Shown here: piece after piece, positions 27,255-38,700 of the stretch
Numbering within the stretch: the first letter of the stretch is position 1
How the letters are laid out: every line of letters starts with the position of its first letter
NCBI RefSeq assembly: GCF_022549785.1
Contig: NZ_JAKZGO010000017.1
Span: 17,136 to 81,135 of the forward strand
Reading direction: 5' to 3'
Length of the DNA stretch: 64,000 nt
Origin: Belliella alkalica
GTDB taxonomy: Bacteria; Bacteroidota; Bacteroidia; Cytophagales; Cyclobacteriaceae
The notes under the pieces: generated by a model
Database searches by the model: none
What the model was told of the DNA's origin: nothing
The model's input: only the letters and a program-made list of their open reading frames with translations
Made by a program: the position numbers and the translations under genes

Positions 27255-28499
27255 ATGAAAAAATTAATATATATACTTTTCATTTTTATTGGAATCAACT
27301 CCATTCAACCAAACCAGGGGTTTACACAAACTGCAAAATCCAGGGCGCAACTTGAAAAAGAAAAGGAAGAAGTTCAGAAAAGACTATTAGAATTTAATAA
27401 AATTTTAAAGCAAACTGCCGAATCAAAAAAAACAACTATAGGTCAGCTAAATGTAGTAAATAAACAGCTAGAAACACGTGTGACCTACATAAGGACACTG
27501 AGTAGAGAAGTTAGCTTGATTAGCAAAGAGATTTCGGAGACAGAAAATAGAATCAAGTCTTTGGAGAATGATTTGGAAAACCTCAAAGAAGAATATTCTC
27601 AAATGGTATATACCTCTTCGAAGCTGAACCAAGGCCTGACCATGACTACTTTTATATTCAGCTCTAGTACATTTAAGCAATTCTACATGAGATTGAAATA
27701 CCTCAAGCAATACACTGACGCCAGAAAAAAACAAGTAGAACAAATTGAATTGGTTACAAAAAATTTAGCAGAGCAACGAATTCGCCTTGAGGATAAAAAA
27801 GTAGAAAAGCAGCAAGTCATAAATCAAGAGGAGCAGCAAAGAAGACAACTTGCGCAAGCGAAAACCAAGCAACAAAACATTGTAAGCTCACTTACCAAAC
27901 AAGAGATTGATCTTAGAAAAAAAATCATAGAAGCAAAAAAACAACAAGAAAACCTCAATAACCTCATCAAAAGAGCTATTGCAGAAGAAATAAGAAAAGC
28001 TGAAGCTGAAGCAAAAAAGACAAACTCTAAATCAACGAAAGCATCAGGAAGTAGTATCCCAATGACACCTGAAGTGGCCGCATTATCGAATTCATTTGCC
28101 GGGAACAAAGGGAAACTACCTTGGCCTGTAGAAACAGGTTTTGTTTCTAAAAAATACGGGACACATCCTCATCCGACTCTAAAAGGGATCGTAGAAGACA
28201 ATGATGGCGTAGATATTCAAACTTCCCCAAATTCCAATGTAAGATCAGTCTTTGATGGAGAAGTAATCAAAATAGGAACAATTCCAGGGTATGGAGGGAC
28301 TATCGTAATAAAGCATGGGGAATATTACACCATGTATAGCAAGCTCAAGGTAGTATCTGTCAAAACCGGAGACAAAGTGAAAGCAAAACAAGTGCTTGGT
28401 CAGGTTTACACCAACAAAGATGGAATTGCTGAGGTCCATTTTGAAACATGGAAAGGCTTGCAACCGATGAACCCATCAGCTTGGCTTGCCGGGCAATAG
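27255..28499 (+). CDS. EnvC-like LytM (M23) factor with coiled coil
   Basis: 414 residues. Signal peptide, a long coiled coil (about residues 25-250, rich in Glu, Lys and Gln), then a C-terminal LytM domain. Zinc ligands look lost: DGVDIQT lacks the first His, YSKL stands where YxHL is usual, and VHFETW has only one of the HxH pair. As with EnvC, it is more likely an amidase activator for cell separation than an endopeptidase. The start is ATG 27255, one codon after an in-frame TTG. It follows the DUF4292 gene by 3 nt. Confidence 0.87.
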   Translation: MKKLIYILFIFIGINSIQPNQGFTQTAKSRAQLEKEKEEVQKRLLEFNKILKQTAESKKTTIGQLNVVNKQLETRVTYIRTLSREVSLISKEISETENRIKSLENDLENLKEEYSQMVYTSSKLNQGLTMTTFIFSSSTFKQFYMRLKYLKQYTDARKKQVEQIELVTKNLAEQRIRLEDKKVEKQQVINQEEQQRRQLAQAKTKQQNIVSSLTKQEIDLRKKIIEAKKQQENLNNLIKRAIAEEIRKAEAEAKKTNSKSTKASGSSIPMTPEVAALSNSFAGNKGKLPWPVETGFVSKKYGTHPHPTLKGIVEDNDGVDIQTSPNSNVRSVFDGEVIKIGTIPGYGGTIVIKHGEYYTMYSKLKVVSVKTGDKVKAKQVLGQVYTNKDGIAEVHFETWKGLQPMNPSAWLAGQ

Positions 28500-28552
28500 A
28501 TATTAATTATTCGTATATTTATAAAAAAAGAAGAATAACAGTGCACTATTCC

Positions 28553-28583
28553 TTTGCGTTAGCGTACGACTGTTATATCTTTG
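28553..28583 (+). promoter_or_regulatory. Promoter of tatA
   Basis: TTTG at 28553-28556 and TATCTTTG at 28576-28583 are spaced by 19 nt, fitting the Bacteroidota TTTG/TAnnTTTG promoter. It lies 30 nt before the tatA ATG and shows that tatA starts a new transcript after the EnvC-like gene. Confidence 0.65.
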
Positions 28584-28613
28584 TATCAAATTCAAAATCT
28601 AAATAAAAAGATC

Positions 28614-28820
28614 ATGACAGCATTAGGTTTTATCGGAGGAATGAGCCCAGGATCTATGATTCTAATAATCTTGGTAATTGTATTGTTCTTCGGTGCCAAA
28701 AGAATCCCTGAATTAGCGAGAGGATTGGGTAGAGGAATCAGAGAGTTCAAGGACGCTACAAAAGAAATCCAAAATGACCTCGAAGACGGGTTGAAGGATG
28801 ACAAAAAGAAGAAAGACTAA
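28614..28820 (+). CDS. tatA: Sec-independent translocase subunit TatA/E
   Basis: A 68-residue Tat component that forms the membrane-weakening pore for folded proteins. One N-terminal helix (SPGSMILIILVIVLFFGA) is followed by the FGAKRIPELARGLGRGIREF hinge and amphipathic helix and a Lys/Asp tail. The ATG at 28614 is used since a longer frame would overlap the promoter. tatC is not in the window. Confidence 0.95.
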   Translation: MTALGFIGGMSPGSMILIILVIVLFFGAKRIPELARGLGRGIREFKDATKEIQNDLEDGLKDDKKKKD

Positions 28821-28832
28821 AAAAATCAAACA

Positions 28833-30263
28833 TTGGAAAAATTCCTTTCATTTGACGAAATAAAAAAGTCGCTAGAAAACAAGCAAACTGATTGTACAGC
28901 GATTGTAAATTATTATCTGAACAATATCAAAACGAAGGCGCACCTAAACGCCTTCGTTGAAGTTTATACGGAATCCGCACTACAACAGGCTGCTAACGTA
29001 GACCAGAAAATCAACTCAGGTAATGCTGGTAGATTAGCCGGAATGGTAATTGGAATCAAAGACGTCCTTTGCTACAAAGGTCATGAGTCTAATGCTTCTA
29101 GTAAAATCCTTGAAGGATTCGAGTCCCAGTTTACAGCTACAGCTGTTCAGAGACTTTTAGATGAAGATGCCATAATCATTGGAAGCTTGAATTGTGATGA
29201 ATTCGGCATGGGTAGTTCCAACGAGAACTCTGTGCACGGAAAAGTATTAAATGCTGCTGACGAGAGCCGAGTTCCAGGTGGTTCCTCTGGTGGTTCTGCA
29301 GTAGCTGTTCAAGCCAATCTTTGTACAGTTTCATTGGGTACTGATACTGGTGGATCGGTTAGGCAACCGGCAGCTTTTACAGGCTTAGTTGGAATCAAAC
29401 CTACATATTCAAGAGTCTCAAGATGGGGCTTGATTGCTTATGCATCTTCATTTGACACTATTGGAGTTTTCTCCAGAAACGTACCTGACAATGCATTGGT
29501 AATGGAAATTATGGCAGGGTCTGATGATTTTGACAGTACTGTATCCAAGAAGCCAGTACCGCATTATAGCGAACTGCTACACTTTGACAAAAGGGTGAAG
29601 GTCGCTTACCTCAAAGAGTCCATAGAATCACCTGCCCTACAACCTGAAATCAAGGAAAACACATTGGCTGTATTGGAAAGATTGAAAAACGAGGGGCATC
29701 AAGTAGACGAAGTTAATTTTCCACTTTTGAAATATGTGCTTCCTACGTACTATATTCTTACTACTGCTGAAGCAAGTTCCAATCTATCAAGATTTGACGG
29801 CGTAAAGTATGGCTATAGAACACCAAACGCGCACAATTTGGAGAGCATGTACAAATTGACTCGTAGCGAAGGATTTGGAGATGAAGTAAAGCGAAGAATC
29901 ATGCTTGGCACTTTTGTCTTAAGTGCTAGCTATTATGATGCTTATTTTACCAAAGCTCAAAAAGTTAGAAGGTTGATAAAAGAGTTTACCGAAGATTTAT
30001 TAAATAAATATGACTATATTATTATGCCAACTACGCCATCCACGGCGTTTAAGTTTGGAGAACATAGTAATGATCCAGTCGCTATGTATTTAGAAGATCT
30101 ATTCACAGTACAAGCATCAGTATCAGGAGTTCCGGCTTTATCTATTCCGAATGGGTTAGATAAAAATGGCTTGCCAATCGGTTTACAAATCATGGCAAAT
30201 TCATTTAAAGAAGCTGAGCTTTATGCTTTTGCAAACTACCTAACGATGTCCAATAACAAATAA
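28833..30263 (+). CDS. gatA: Amidase family protein, GatA-type
   Basis: A 476-residue amidase-signature enzyme, most likely subunit A of the Asp-tRNA(Asn)/Glu-tRNA(Gln) amidotransferase. The catalytic Lys lies in VIGIKDVLCYKG, and the serine motifs are PGGSSGGSAVAVQA and GTDTGGSVRQPAAF. The C-terminal part has SVSGVPALSIPNG, typical of GatA. No ATG is available; translation probably begins at TTG 28833, 12 nt after tatA. gatB and gatC are not adjacent, as is common in Bacteroidota. Confidence 0.9.
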   Translation: MEKFLSFDEIKKSLENKQTDCTAIVNYYLNNIKTKAHLNAFVEVYTESALQQAANVDQKINSGNAGRLAGMVIGIKDVLCYKGHESNASSKILEGFESQFTATAVQRLLDEDAIIIGSLNCDEFGMGSSNENSVHGKVLNAADESRVPGGSSGGSAVAVQANLCTVSLGTDTGGSVRQPAAFTGLVGIKPTYSRVSRWGLIAYASSFDTIGVFSRNVPDNALVMEIMAGSDDFDSTVSKKPVPHYSELLHFDKRVKVAYLKESIESPALQPEIKENTLAVLERLKNEGHQVDEVNFPLLKYVLPTYYILTTAEASSNLSRFDGVKYGYRTPNAHNLESMYKLTRSEGFGDEVKRRIMLGTFVLSASYYDAYFTKAQKVRRLIKEFTEDLLNKYDYIIMPTTPSTAFKFGEHSNDPVAMYLEDLFTVQASVSGVPALSIPNGLDKNGLPIGLQIMANSFKEAELYAFANYLTMSNNK

Positions 30264-30276
30264 AATTTACCTGACC

Positions 30277-31683
30277 ATGAAAAATCTAATTCCCTCCATT
30301 TCCTTTACTTTGATAATGGTTTTGTCTGGAAATTCTATTGTTTATGGTCAGGAACCACTTTTTCAAATAGAAGTAGAAGAAGAAAGTATTTCTCCAACTT
30401 ATTCATTTGACTTTGTTCCAGATTTCACTTACGATGAAGTCGCAAGAAAAATCAAGGCAATGGACACTGAAATGCCCTTTGAATTGAACGAGAGGATTTT
30501 CTCATTCATAAACTATTTTGCAGTTAGGAATAGGGATTATGCTAGAATGGTATTGGAAAGACAGTCTACATACTTCCCTCTTTTTGAGCAAACTCTGGCA
30601 CATCACGACATGCCAGATGATGTAAAATACCTAGCAATAATAGAATCTGGACTTAATCCAAGAGCAAAATCAAGGGTCGGTGCTATGGGACTTTGGCAGT
30701 TTATGCCAGCTACAGGAAGGATGTATAACCTTCAAGCAAACAACGACATAGACGACAGAATGGATCCTGAACTTTCGACTGACGCTGCTGCCAAGTATTT
30801 AAAATCCCTTTACAAAATGTTTGGGAATTGGGAATTGGCACTCGCAGCTTACAATTGTGGGCCTGGAAATGTAAGAAAAGCAATCCGGAAATCCGGTGGA
30901 AAGCAAACTTTTTGGGAAGTGTATGATCATTTACCAAAGGAAACAAGAAGCTATGTTCCACAATTTCAGGCAATGATGTATATTCTTAGATATGCAGAAG
31001 ATCACAATTTGTTTTTGGAAGAACCATCCTACCCTATTGCTTACAAAAAAATCCAATTCAACCAAGAAGTAGATTTGGATCAACTTGCCCAGATTTCAGG
31101 ATTGTGTATCGAAGACTTGGAACAATTAAATCCTTCTGTACAAAACAGAATGATCCCATCTTCACACAAACATATAGCTTTAAAAGTACCTGCATCAAAA
31201 GCAGAGTTCATCGCACAAAATCAGCAAGAATTCAAAAATGCGGTAGCACTAACGGACGAAAGAGTAAATGTGCTAAGAGCTGCTAAAAATGCACAGAATC
31301 CATTGATAAAATCATCATCAAACAATCCAGCAGAGTCACTACTTAACTATAAGGTGAAATCAGGTGACGTATTGGGGAACATTGCACAAAGACATGGTAC
31401 AACTGTTACTGATATTAAAAACTGGAATAACCTAAGCTCAAACACAATAAAAGTTGGGCAAACATTGAAAATATATTCAAAGAAACCTGTTCAAAATTCA
31501 ACTTTGGCTAACAATAATACTGAGGTAAATCAAAACAGTTCAAAGATGTACACAGTTCAGCCAGGAGATTCATTGTGGCTAATTACCAAGAAATTAAATG
31601 GAGTCACCATAGAACAAATCAAGAAATTGAATAACCTGAATTCAAACCAGATTAAGCCTGGGCAAAAATTAATCATAGGGTAA
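30277..31683 (+). CDS. Lytic transglycosylase with two LysM domains (MltD-like)
   Basis: A 468-residue secreted peptidoglycan-cleaving enzyme. Signal peptide, then an SLT domain with the catalytic Glu at about residue 123 (IIESGLNPRAKSRVGAMG, then LWQFMPATGR) and LALAAYNCGPGNV. Two C-terminal LysM repeats (YKVKSGDVLGNIAQ at about residue 350 and YTVQPGDSLWLITKK at about 425) bind glycan strands. It follows gatA by 13 nt. Probably periplasmic or outer-membrane attached. Confidence 0.93.
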   Translation: MKNLIPSISFTLIMVLSGNSIVYGQEPLFQIEVEEESISPTYSFDFVPDFTYDEVARKIKAMDTEMPFELNERIFSFINYFAVRNRDYARMVLERQSTYFPLFEQTLAHHDMPDDVKYLAIIESGLNPRAKSRVGAMGLWQFMPATGRMYNLQANNDIDDRMDPELSTDAAAKYLKSLYKMFGNWELALAAYNCGPGNVRKAIRKSGGKQTFWEVYDHLPKETRSYVPQFQAMMYILRYAEDHNLFLEEPSYPIAYKKIQFNQEVDLDQLAQISGLCIEDLEQLNPSVQNRMIPSSHKHIALKVPASKAEFIAQNQQEFKNAVALTDERVNVLRAAKNAQNPLIKSSSNNPAESLLNYKVKSGDVLGNIAQRHGTTVTDIKNWNNLSSNTIKVGQTLKIYSKKPVQNSTLANNNTEVNQNSSKMYTVQPGDSLWLITKKLNGVTIEQIKKLNNLNSNQIKPGQKLIIG

Positions 31684-31759
31684 ACTAATTTAATAGTGAT
31701 TTTATTTTTCTTTATTTAACTAATTGTTAAATTAGTCCTAAACATCTATCATAAAACTT

Positions 31760-32866
31760 ATGAAATCATTTAATAGACTATTCCCGATAGTTTTCATCAT
31801 TCTTTCCATTGTTGCATTTGTATCATGTGATGAAAACTCTGAAAATGCCAATTCTACAAAACCTAAAGCCAGAGGAGCTATAGGAGAAATAATCTTAGCA
31901 ATCGATTCTACAAAATGGCAAGGACCTGTTGGCGATGCCCTACAGGCTGTTTTCTTAGATAATGTAAAAGGGTTGATCAGGGATGAACCCATGTTTTCGA
32001 TAAGACGAGTAGATCCACGCGCAATGAATAGGATCTTTAAAATGGCCACTAACATAGTTTATGTTACTACCTTTGACGACAAAAGAGCTGGAAGCCAGAG
32101 CATAAACTCTCTATTTAGCAAAGAATCTAAAGAAAAAGCACAATCAGACCCATCGCTGTATTTATTGAGAAGTGAAGATGAATTTGCTGTTGGCCAAGAA
32201 TTGATTTATCTCTTCGGTAACAATGAGGAAGAATTGATCAAAAATCTTACAACAAACAAAGGTAAACTACAAAATCTTTTTCAGGTACGTGAAAGAAAAA
32301 GACTAGAAAAAAGCTTAATGAATAGAAAAAGTGCCTTGGCTAGAAATGCAGGTCAAAAACTTGGGTTAGATATCAATGTACCAGCATCATACCAAGTTGC
32401 CAAGACAGAAGATGACTTTTTATGGCTTAGACAACCTACCCCAAGACCTGACAGAGCTGATATCAGTCTTTTCTTTTATGAAACAAACTACACTTCTGAA
32501 GACCAGACATTTCCGGAAAACATTATAAAGCTTCGAGACCAAATTGCCCAAAAGCATCTATACGGTGACCCTAACAATAGAGAGTCATTTTTGGTAATTG
32601 AGAAAGTAGATCCAACTCCTGTATTTAATAACTTCAATATAAATGGTAACTTTGCCGTAGAAATTCGTGGTGGATGGAAAACGAACAATATATCAATGGG
32701 CGGTTCCTTCCTTGCTTATGTTATGGTAGATTCGGAAAAAGGAAAACTTTACTACATGGAAGGCTTCGTATATTTCCCAAATAAAGAACATAGAGAAGCA
32801 ATAAGAGAAATAGAAACACTTTTATTAGCTACAGATATTCTTTCTAAATCAGAAGAGGCAAGCTAA
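31760..32866 (+). CDS. DUF4837 lipoprotein
   Basis: 368 residues with a lipobox (IVAFVSCDE). Features of DUF4837 are visible: KARGAIGEIILAIDSTKW, a VGDALQ segment, DEPMFSIRRVDP, and a C-terminal half with EIRGGWKTNNISMGGSF and YMEGFVYFPNKEHRE. The function is unknown. It is 22 nt upstream of maeB and may be cotranscribed. A small hairpin (ACTAATT/AATTAGT, 31719-31736) lies before it. Confidence 0.85.
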   Translation: MKSFNRLFPIVFIILSIVAFVSCDENSENANSTKPKARGAIGEIILAIDSTKWQGPVGDALQAVFLDNVKGLIRDEPMFSIRRVDPRAMNRIFKMATNIVYVTTFDDKRAGSQSINSLFSKESKEKAQSDPSLYLLRSEDEFAVGQELIYLFGNNEEELIKNLTTNKGKLQNLFQVRERKRLEKSLMNRKSALARNAGQKLGLDINVPASYQVAKTEDDFLWLRQPTPRPDRADISLFFYETNYTSEDQTFPENIIKLRDQIAQKHLYGDPNNRESFLVIEKVDPTPVFNNFNINGNFAVEIRGGWKTNNISMGGSFLAYVMVDSEKGKLYYMEGFVYFPNKEHREAIREIETLLLATDILSKSEEAS

Positions 32867-32888
32867 TAAACCTAAATAATTAACCTTT

Positions 32889-35153
32889 ATGGCGATTAAA
32901 ATCAGAAAAGAAGACGCTCTAAATTACCACACACAAGGAAAGCCTGGTAAAATCGAGGTGATTCCTACCAAACCCCTTTCAAGTCAACTTGACTTAGCTT
33001 TGGCATACTCACCGGGAGTAGCAGAGCCATGTAAAGAAATCGAAGCAGACAAAGAAAATGTTTATAAATATACCGCAAAAGGCAATCTCGTAGCTGTTAT
33101 TTCCAACGGAACTGCAGTGCTAGGGCTAGGCGATATCGGACCTGAGGCATCCAAACCTGTCATGGAAGGCAAAGGTGTACTTTTCAAAAAGTTCGCAGGT
33201 ATCGATGTATTTGATATAGAAATTGACGAAAAAGATCCCAAGAAACTCATTCAAATCATCAAGTCCTTAGAGCCAACTTTTGGAGGAATAAATCTTGAGG
33301 ACATCAAAGCTCCTGAATGCTTTGAAATAGAGACTACGCTCAAAAAGGAAATGAAGATACCGGTCATGCATGATGATCAGCATGGTACAGCAATCATTTC
33401 TGGTGCTGCACTGCTGAATGCACTTGAAGTGGTAGGCAAAAATATCGAAGATATCAAACTTGTCGTAAATGGCGCAGGTGCATCAGCTGTTTCTTGCACC
33501 AGATTTTATATGAGCCTCGGAGTGAAGCGCGACAATATCGTCATGTGTGACAAAGAAGGTGCTATCAGAATGGATAGGCCTGATTTGGACTCCATCAAAA
33601 AGGAATTTGCTACTTCGAGAGATATCAATACTTTGACAGAAGCACTATCTGGAGCGGATGTATTCTTAGGCCTTTCGGCAGGGAATATCGTGTCTGGAGA
33701 CCAAATCAAAGTAATGGCACCAAATCCACTAGTATTTGCGCTTGCTAATCCTGATCCTGAAATAGCTTACGATGTAGCGATGGCTGCTCGTGAAGATTTG
33801 ATTATGGCGACAGGTAGATCAGATTATCCTAATCAAGTCAATAACGTTCTTGGTTTTCCTTACATTTTTAGGGGAGCCTTAGATGTACGAGCTACTTCCA
33901 TAAACGAGGCCATGAAACTGGCGGCGGCAAAAGCAATCGCTAAACTTGCTAAAGAACCGGTTCCTGAAATTGTAAATAAAGCATATGGTGATAACAAGCT
34001 TGCTTTTGGGCCAACTTATTTAATTCCAAAGCCATTTGACCCAAGGCTAATAACTACCATCGCTCCTGCAGTAGCGAAAGCTGCAATGGAATCTGGTGTT
34101 GCCAAAACTATGATTACAGATTGGGAGGCTTATGAACTCGAGCTTCAGGAAAGAATAGGCATTGATCAAAGGTTGATGTCAAGAGTAATCTCACGAGCCA
34201 AAAAAGACCCTAAACGCGTAGTATTTGCAGAAGCCGACAATATCAAGATATTGAAAGCTGCACAGATGATACGAGACGAGAAAATCGCTATCCCAATTTT
34301 GCTGGGTAACGAAGAGAAAATCATGGGTATGATCGAAGAAAACAAACTCGATCTCAACGGTGTAACAATCATTGATACCTACAAGAATATCGAAAAACTT
34401 CAAACCTATGGTGAGGTCCTTTTCAAAAAACGTCAGAGAAAGGGAGTGACATCCAAGGAGGCTGTTAGATTGATGCGAGACAGAAATTATTTTGGAGCTA
34501 TGATGGTAGAACTAGGAGAAGCTGATGCATTGATTTCTGGTTTGACCAAGGATTATCCAAAAACAATCCTGCCTTCGCTTCACGTGATTGGTGTAAAAGA
34601 AGGTACTGCTAGAGTAGCAGGTATGTACATTATGAATACAGATAAAGGTCCCTACTTCTTTGCAGATACTACCGTAAATTTGAACCCTACAGCTGAAGAG
34701 CTTGTAGAAATAATTGGCTTGACAGCAAATGGCGTAAAATTCTTTGACATAGAACCAAGAGTAGCGGTACTTTCCTACTCAAATTTCGGGTCTGCAAAAG
34801 GAGATACAGCCCTAAAAACAGCAAAGGCGGCCACCTTAGCAAAGGCCAAATACCCAGAGTTAATAATAGAAGGTGAAATGCAGGCAAACGTTGCGTTGAA
34901 CGAAGAAATTCAAAAAGAAAACTATCCATTTAGCGCACTTATAGGGAAGAAAGCAAACACACTTATATTCCCTGATTTGAGTTCTGGAAATATTGCCTAC
35001 AAATTGCTTTCCGAAATTGGAAATGCTGAAGCAATTGGCCCTGTACTTTTGGGAATGAATAAACCTGTTCATATATTACAGCTTGGTAGCTCAATCAGAG
35101 AAATTGTCAACATGGTAGCAATTGCTGTGGTAGATGCACAAACTAAAAGTTAA
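32889..35153 (+). CDS. maeB: NADP-dependent malic enzyme with phosphotransacetylase-like domain
   Basis: A 754-residue MaeB-type malic enzyme that decarboxylates malate to pyruvate. The N-terminal catalytic half (residues 1-420) has [22 protein letters not shown] and the Rossmann motif [15 protein letters not shown]. The C-terminal half (about 430-754) resembles phosphate acetyltransferase ([16 protein letters not shown], then [14 protein letters not shown]), which in MaeB is regulatory and binds acetyl-CoA rather than being catalytic. Length and layout are normal for the family. It is followed 3 nt later by ruvA. Confidence 0.95.
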   Translation: MAIKIRKEDALNYHTQGKPGKIEVIPTKPLSSQLDLALAYSPGVAEPCKEIEADKENVYKYTAKGNLVAVISNGTAVLGLGDIGPEASKPVMEGKGVLFKKFAGIDVFDIEIDEKDPKKLIQIIKSLEPTFGGINLEDIKAPECFEIETTLKKEMKIPVMHDDQHGTAIISGAALLNALEVVGKNIEDIKLVVNGAGASAVSCTRFYMSLGVKRDNIVMCDKEGAIRMDRPDLDSIKKEFATSRDINTLTEALSGADVFLGLSAGNIVSGDQIKVMAPNPLVFALANPDPEIAYDVAMAAREDLIMATGRSDYPNQVNNVLGFPYIFRGALDVRATSINEAMKLAAAKAIAKLAKEPVPEIVNKAYGDNKLAFGPTYLIPKPFDPRLITTIAPAVAKAAMESGVAKTMITDWEAYELELQERIGIDQRLMSRVISRAKKDPKRVVFAEADNIKILKAAQMIRDEKIAIPILLGNEEKIMGMIEENKLDLNGVTIIDTYKNIEKLQTYGEVLFKKRQRKGVTSKEAVRLMRDRNYFGAMMVELGEADALISGLTKDYPKTILPSLHVIGVKEGTARVAGMYIMNTDKGPYFFADTTVNLNPTAEELVEIIGLTANGVKFFDIEPRVAVLSYSNFGSAKGDTALKTAKAATLAKAKYPELIIEGEMQANVALNEEIQKENYPFSALIGKKANTLIFPDLSSGNIAYKLLSEIGNAEAIGPVLLGMNKPVHILQLGSSIREIVNMVAIAVVDAQTKS

Positions 35154-35156
35154 TAT

Positions 35157-35756
35157 ATGATTGCATATCTAAAAGGAAAACTGGTTTTCAAAGACCCAAC
35201 TTTTGTAATTATTGATATTTCAGGTATAGGATATCATGTAAAAATATCCTTACAGACATATTCGAAAATAAAAGACGAGGAGCAAGTTATGCTCCTCACT
35301 TTTTTGCACATCAAAGAAGACGCTCATACACTTTATGGATTCAAGGAGGAAGCAGAAAAAAAACTTTTTTTGAATCTGATTTCTATCAGCGGAGTTGGAC
35401 CAAATACAGGCTTAATGATTTTGTCATCACTAAGTTCAGAAGAGCTTGAAATGGCAATTATCCAAGAAGATTTTAAAACAATCCAAAATGTGAAAGGTGT
35501 AGGAGTAAAAACTGCACAAAGAATTGTACTAGAATTGAAGGATAAGGTCAAAAAAGACTCAATTTTAGAACTTTCTACTAATTCCACTGGATTTTTACAT
35601 CAAAACAATAAAGTTAAAGAAGAGGCGTTACAGGCTCTAATGACTCTAGGGTTTCCTAAAAACACCGCTGAAAAAAATATAGCAGCAATTTTAAAAAAAA
35701 CAGGTCCAGATATTTCATTAGAAGATTTAATTAAAGCATCTTTAAAGTCAACATAA
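35157..35756 (+). CDS. ruvA: Holliday junction branch-migration protein RuvA
   Basis: A 199-residue junction-binding subunit of RuvAB. It starts MIAYLKGKL with the OB-fold, then the helix-hairpin-helix pair (ISGVGPNTGLMILSSL and VKGVGVKTAQRIVLELKDK), a flexible linker, and the C-terminal RuvB-contacting helices (EEALQALMTLGFPKNTAEKN). It is tightly coupled to maeB (3 nt) and followed by sprA 19 nt later; ruvA next to sprA is common in Bacteroidota. Confidence 0.96.
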   Translation: MIAYLKGKLVFKDPTFVIIDISGIGYHVKISLQTYSKIKDEEQVMLLTFLHIKEDAHTLYGFKEEAEKKLFLNLISISGVGPNTGLMILSSLSSEELEMAIIQEDFKTIQNVKGVGVKTAQRIVLELKDKVKKDSILELSTNSTGFLHQNNKVKEEALQALMTLGFPKNTAEKNIAAILKKTGPDISLEDLIKASLKST

Positions 35757-35775
35757 TCCTTTAATTGATAAACAA

Positions 35776-38700
35776 TTGAACTTTTGCATTAATTTTTTTT
35801 TACACGTCAAAAGTGTCCGTTTATTTCCCCTAACAATTCTTGTTGTATTGTTGGGTGGCATGTCAATGCCTAATTTAAATGCTCAACAAGTAGCACAGGA
35901 CACTACAATTACAAAACTAGATTCCTTAGATAAGAGAAGGGTCCTTCCATCATTCTTATTATGGAAAAATTTGAATACCAATCCTCTGTATCCAAATCAA
36001 TACCAATTTCGGAATATTCAGTCGCCATTCTATCCATCTTCTCCTAGACAGGAAAGGGTGCAGGTTGAATTAGACTCTACTCTGAAATACAGAATCCAAG
36101 ATCAGATCGACTCCACAGATGTAAACTCAGGGTATATTTATGACTTTGATGAATATTCAAAAATAGAAGAGTTTAGACTTAGGCAACAATATTGGAGAGA
36201 TCGCTCTCGGGGTAGTGATGGAGAAAGTGCAGTGAGCGGCAGAGGACTAATTCCTCCATTGACCACTAGCCCTAGTTTTGACCGTATTTTTGGTGGAAAT
36301 GAAATAAACATTACACCAACTGGCTATGTAAATTTGGATCTTGGAGCTATATTCAGAAGAGTAGACAACCCTTCAATACCCATTAGGCAGCAACAAAATG
36401 GTGGCTTCAACTTCAACCAACAGATACAAATGAGTGTAAATGGTTCTTTGGGTCAAAAAATGAAACTTGGAGCAAATTTTGACTCCAACAATACTTTTGA
36501 CTTTCAAAACCAACTCAAATTAGAATATGCAGGGTTTGATGAAGATATTATTAAATCAATAGAAATAGGCAATGTAAGTATGCCTGTTCAAAATAGCCTA
36601 ATACAAGGTGCTCAAAATCTTTTTGGAGTAAAAACTCAGCTTCAATTTGGGAAACTTTTTGTAACAGGTGTTGCTTCAACTCAGCGAGGAAGAAGAGATG
36701 AATTGGTTATTGAAGGAGGTGGTCAAGGAAGATCTTTTGAAATCCAAGGATCTGAGTACGATGAAAACAGGCACTTTTTCTTAGCTCATTTCTTCAGAGA
36801 CAATTATGAAAGATGGCTACGTGGTCTGCCTCAGGTTCTTTCTGGTGTGAATATTACTCGAGTTGAGGTTTATATCATGAACAGAGCAAATAATACTGAA
36901 ACCCTCCGGAACTTCGCTGCATTTATTGATTTGGGTGAAGGACAGCGAATTTTCAGACCGGGTAATCCCAATGTAGGGACAGGTACTCCTGGAGCTCCTG
37001 CAGCAAATGGGTCCAACCTACTTTATAACAACCTTAATAGCAACCCAGCTTATAGGCCATTTGACACAGGCTCTGCGGCCATTGAGTCCAACTTAAACCT
37101 TACTAGGGGCTCTGATTTTGAACAAATAAATGGAGCAAGAAAGTTAGCCCCAACTGAATTTATTTTTAATAGGGAACTAGGTTACATTTCTTTGACTAGA
37201 AAACTACAAAATGACGAAGTCTTGGCTGTATCTTATGAATATACACACAATGGAAATGTATATAAAGTAGGTGAGCTTTCAGAAGATTATCAAAATAGAC
37301 CTGAGGATCAAATCATTTTTATGAAAATGTTGAGACCAGCACGAATCAACACTAGATTACCAACTTGGGACTTGATGATGAAAAATGTCTATAATTTGAA
37401 TGCAAATCAGATTCAAAGAGATGGTTTTCAACTACAAGTAATCTATAGAGATGACAGAACTGGTCTAGATAACCCAAGTCTGCTAGAAGGTCAAAATGTA
37501 AAAAACATTCCTTTGATTAGACTTACAGGCTTAGATAACCTCAACCCTCAAAATGACCCTTCTCCTGACGGTAATTTTGATTTTATTCCAGGAATAACAA
37601 TCTTTCCAGATAGGGGGATGATAGTTTTTCCTGTCTTGGAACCATTTGGACGTACACTCCAAAACCTTTTCTTGCCAAATGAAGGCGCTTTGATTGATAA
37701 GTTTGTCTTTGACACCTTATACAGAACCACACAAGCAGATGCAGAACTTGTCACAAGACTCAACAAGTATTTTATTAGAGGAAGACTCACTGCGGGTTCT
37801 GCTTCAGAAATTATGCTTCCAGGACTGAATATCTCACCTGGTTCTGTCATTGTCATGGCAGGAAACATCCCTTTAACAGAAGGAGTAGATTTTACAATTG
37901 ATTATAATATAGGAAGGCTGAACATAATAAACGAAGGTATCCTTCAATCAGGAAAAAGGATAAACATAAGCTTTGAAAAAGCAGATCTTGTTTCCTTCCA
38001 AACACGAAGCTTGCTGGGAACTCGGCTTGATTATGTGTTTAGTGACAAATTTAATTTAGGAGGGACATTCTTATACTTAAATGAAAGGCCAAACATCACT
38101 AGAATAGCTGCGGGTAGTGAAACTTTAAGAAACAGTATGTGGGGATTGGATGCAAACTTCAGTGATGAGTCTAGGTTCTTAACAAAACTTGCAGATGCTT
38201 TGCCTTTTACCAATACGAAAGAAAAATCACTGGTTCAGTTTAGCGGTGAGTTTGCCCAATTGATTCCTGGTACATCAAATCGTGTAAACGGAGAGCAAGC
38301 AGCTTATATTGATGATTTTGAAACCGCTATCACTGCTTTTAATCTTGGTGGTGCAGCTGCACAAAACTGGCATTTGGCATCTACACCAAAAACAGAAAAT
38401 GATGCATTTGATCTAAGTTCTACTACAGAAGACCGGCTTGGCAATGCTTACAGAAGAGCAAAAGTAGCATGGTATAACATTGATAATATTTTTTATAGAG
38501 AATCAGGACCAGGTGTACCGACTAACATTTCAAGAGAAGATAGGCAAAATCACTATGTAAGGAGGGTGATTCCTCAGGAAATATTCCCACGTAGAGATCG
38601 AGACGTTATAATCGTTCCTGAGCCGTTATTTGAAATGGCATATTTCCCAAGTGAACGCGGCATGTATAACTACAACACTAACTTGGATAGTGATGGACTC

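Noticed and set aside
35719..35775. An ATG start for sprA upstream of 35776
   Set aside because: No in-frame ATG precedes the signal segment; TTG is the best available start.
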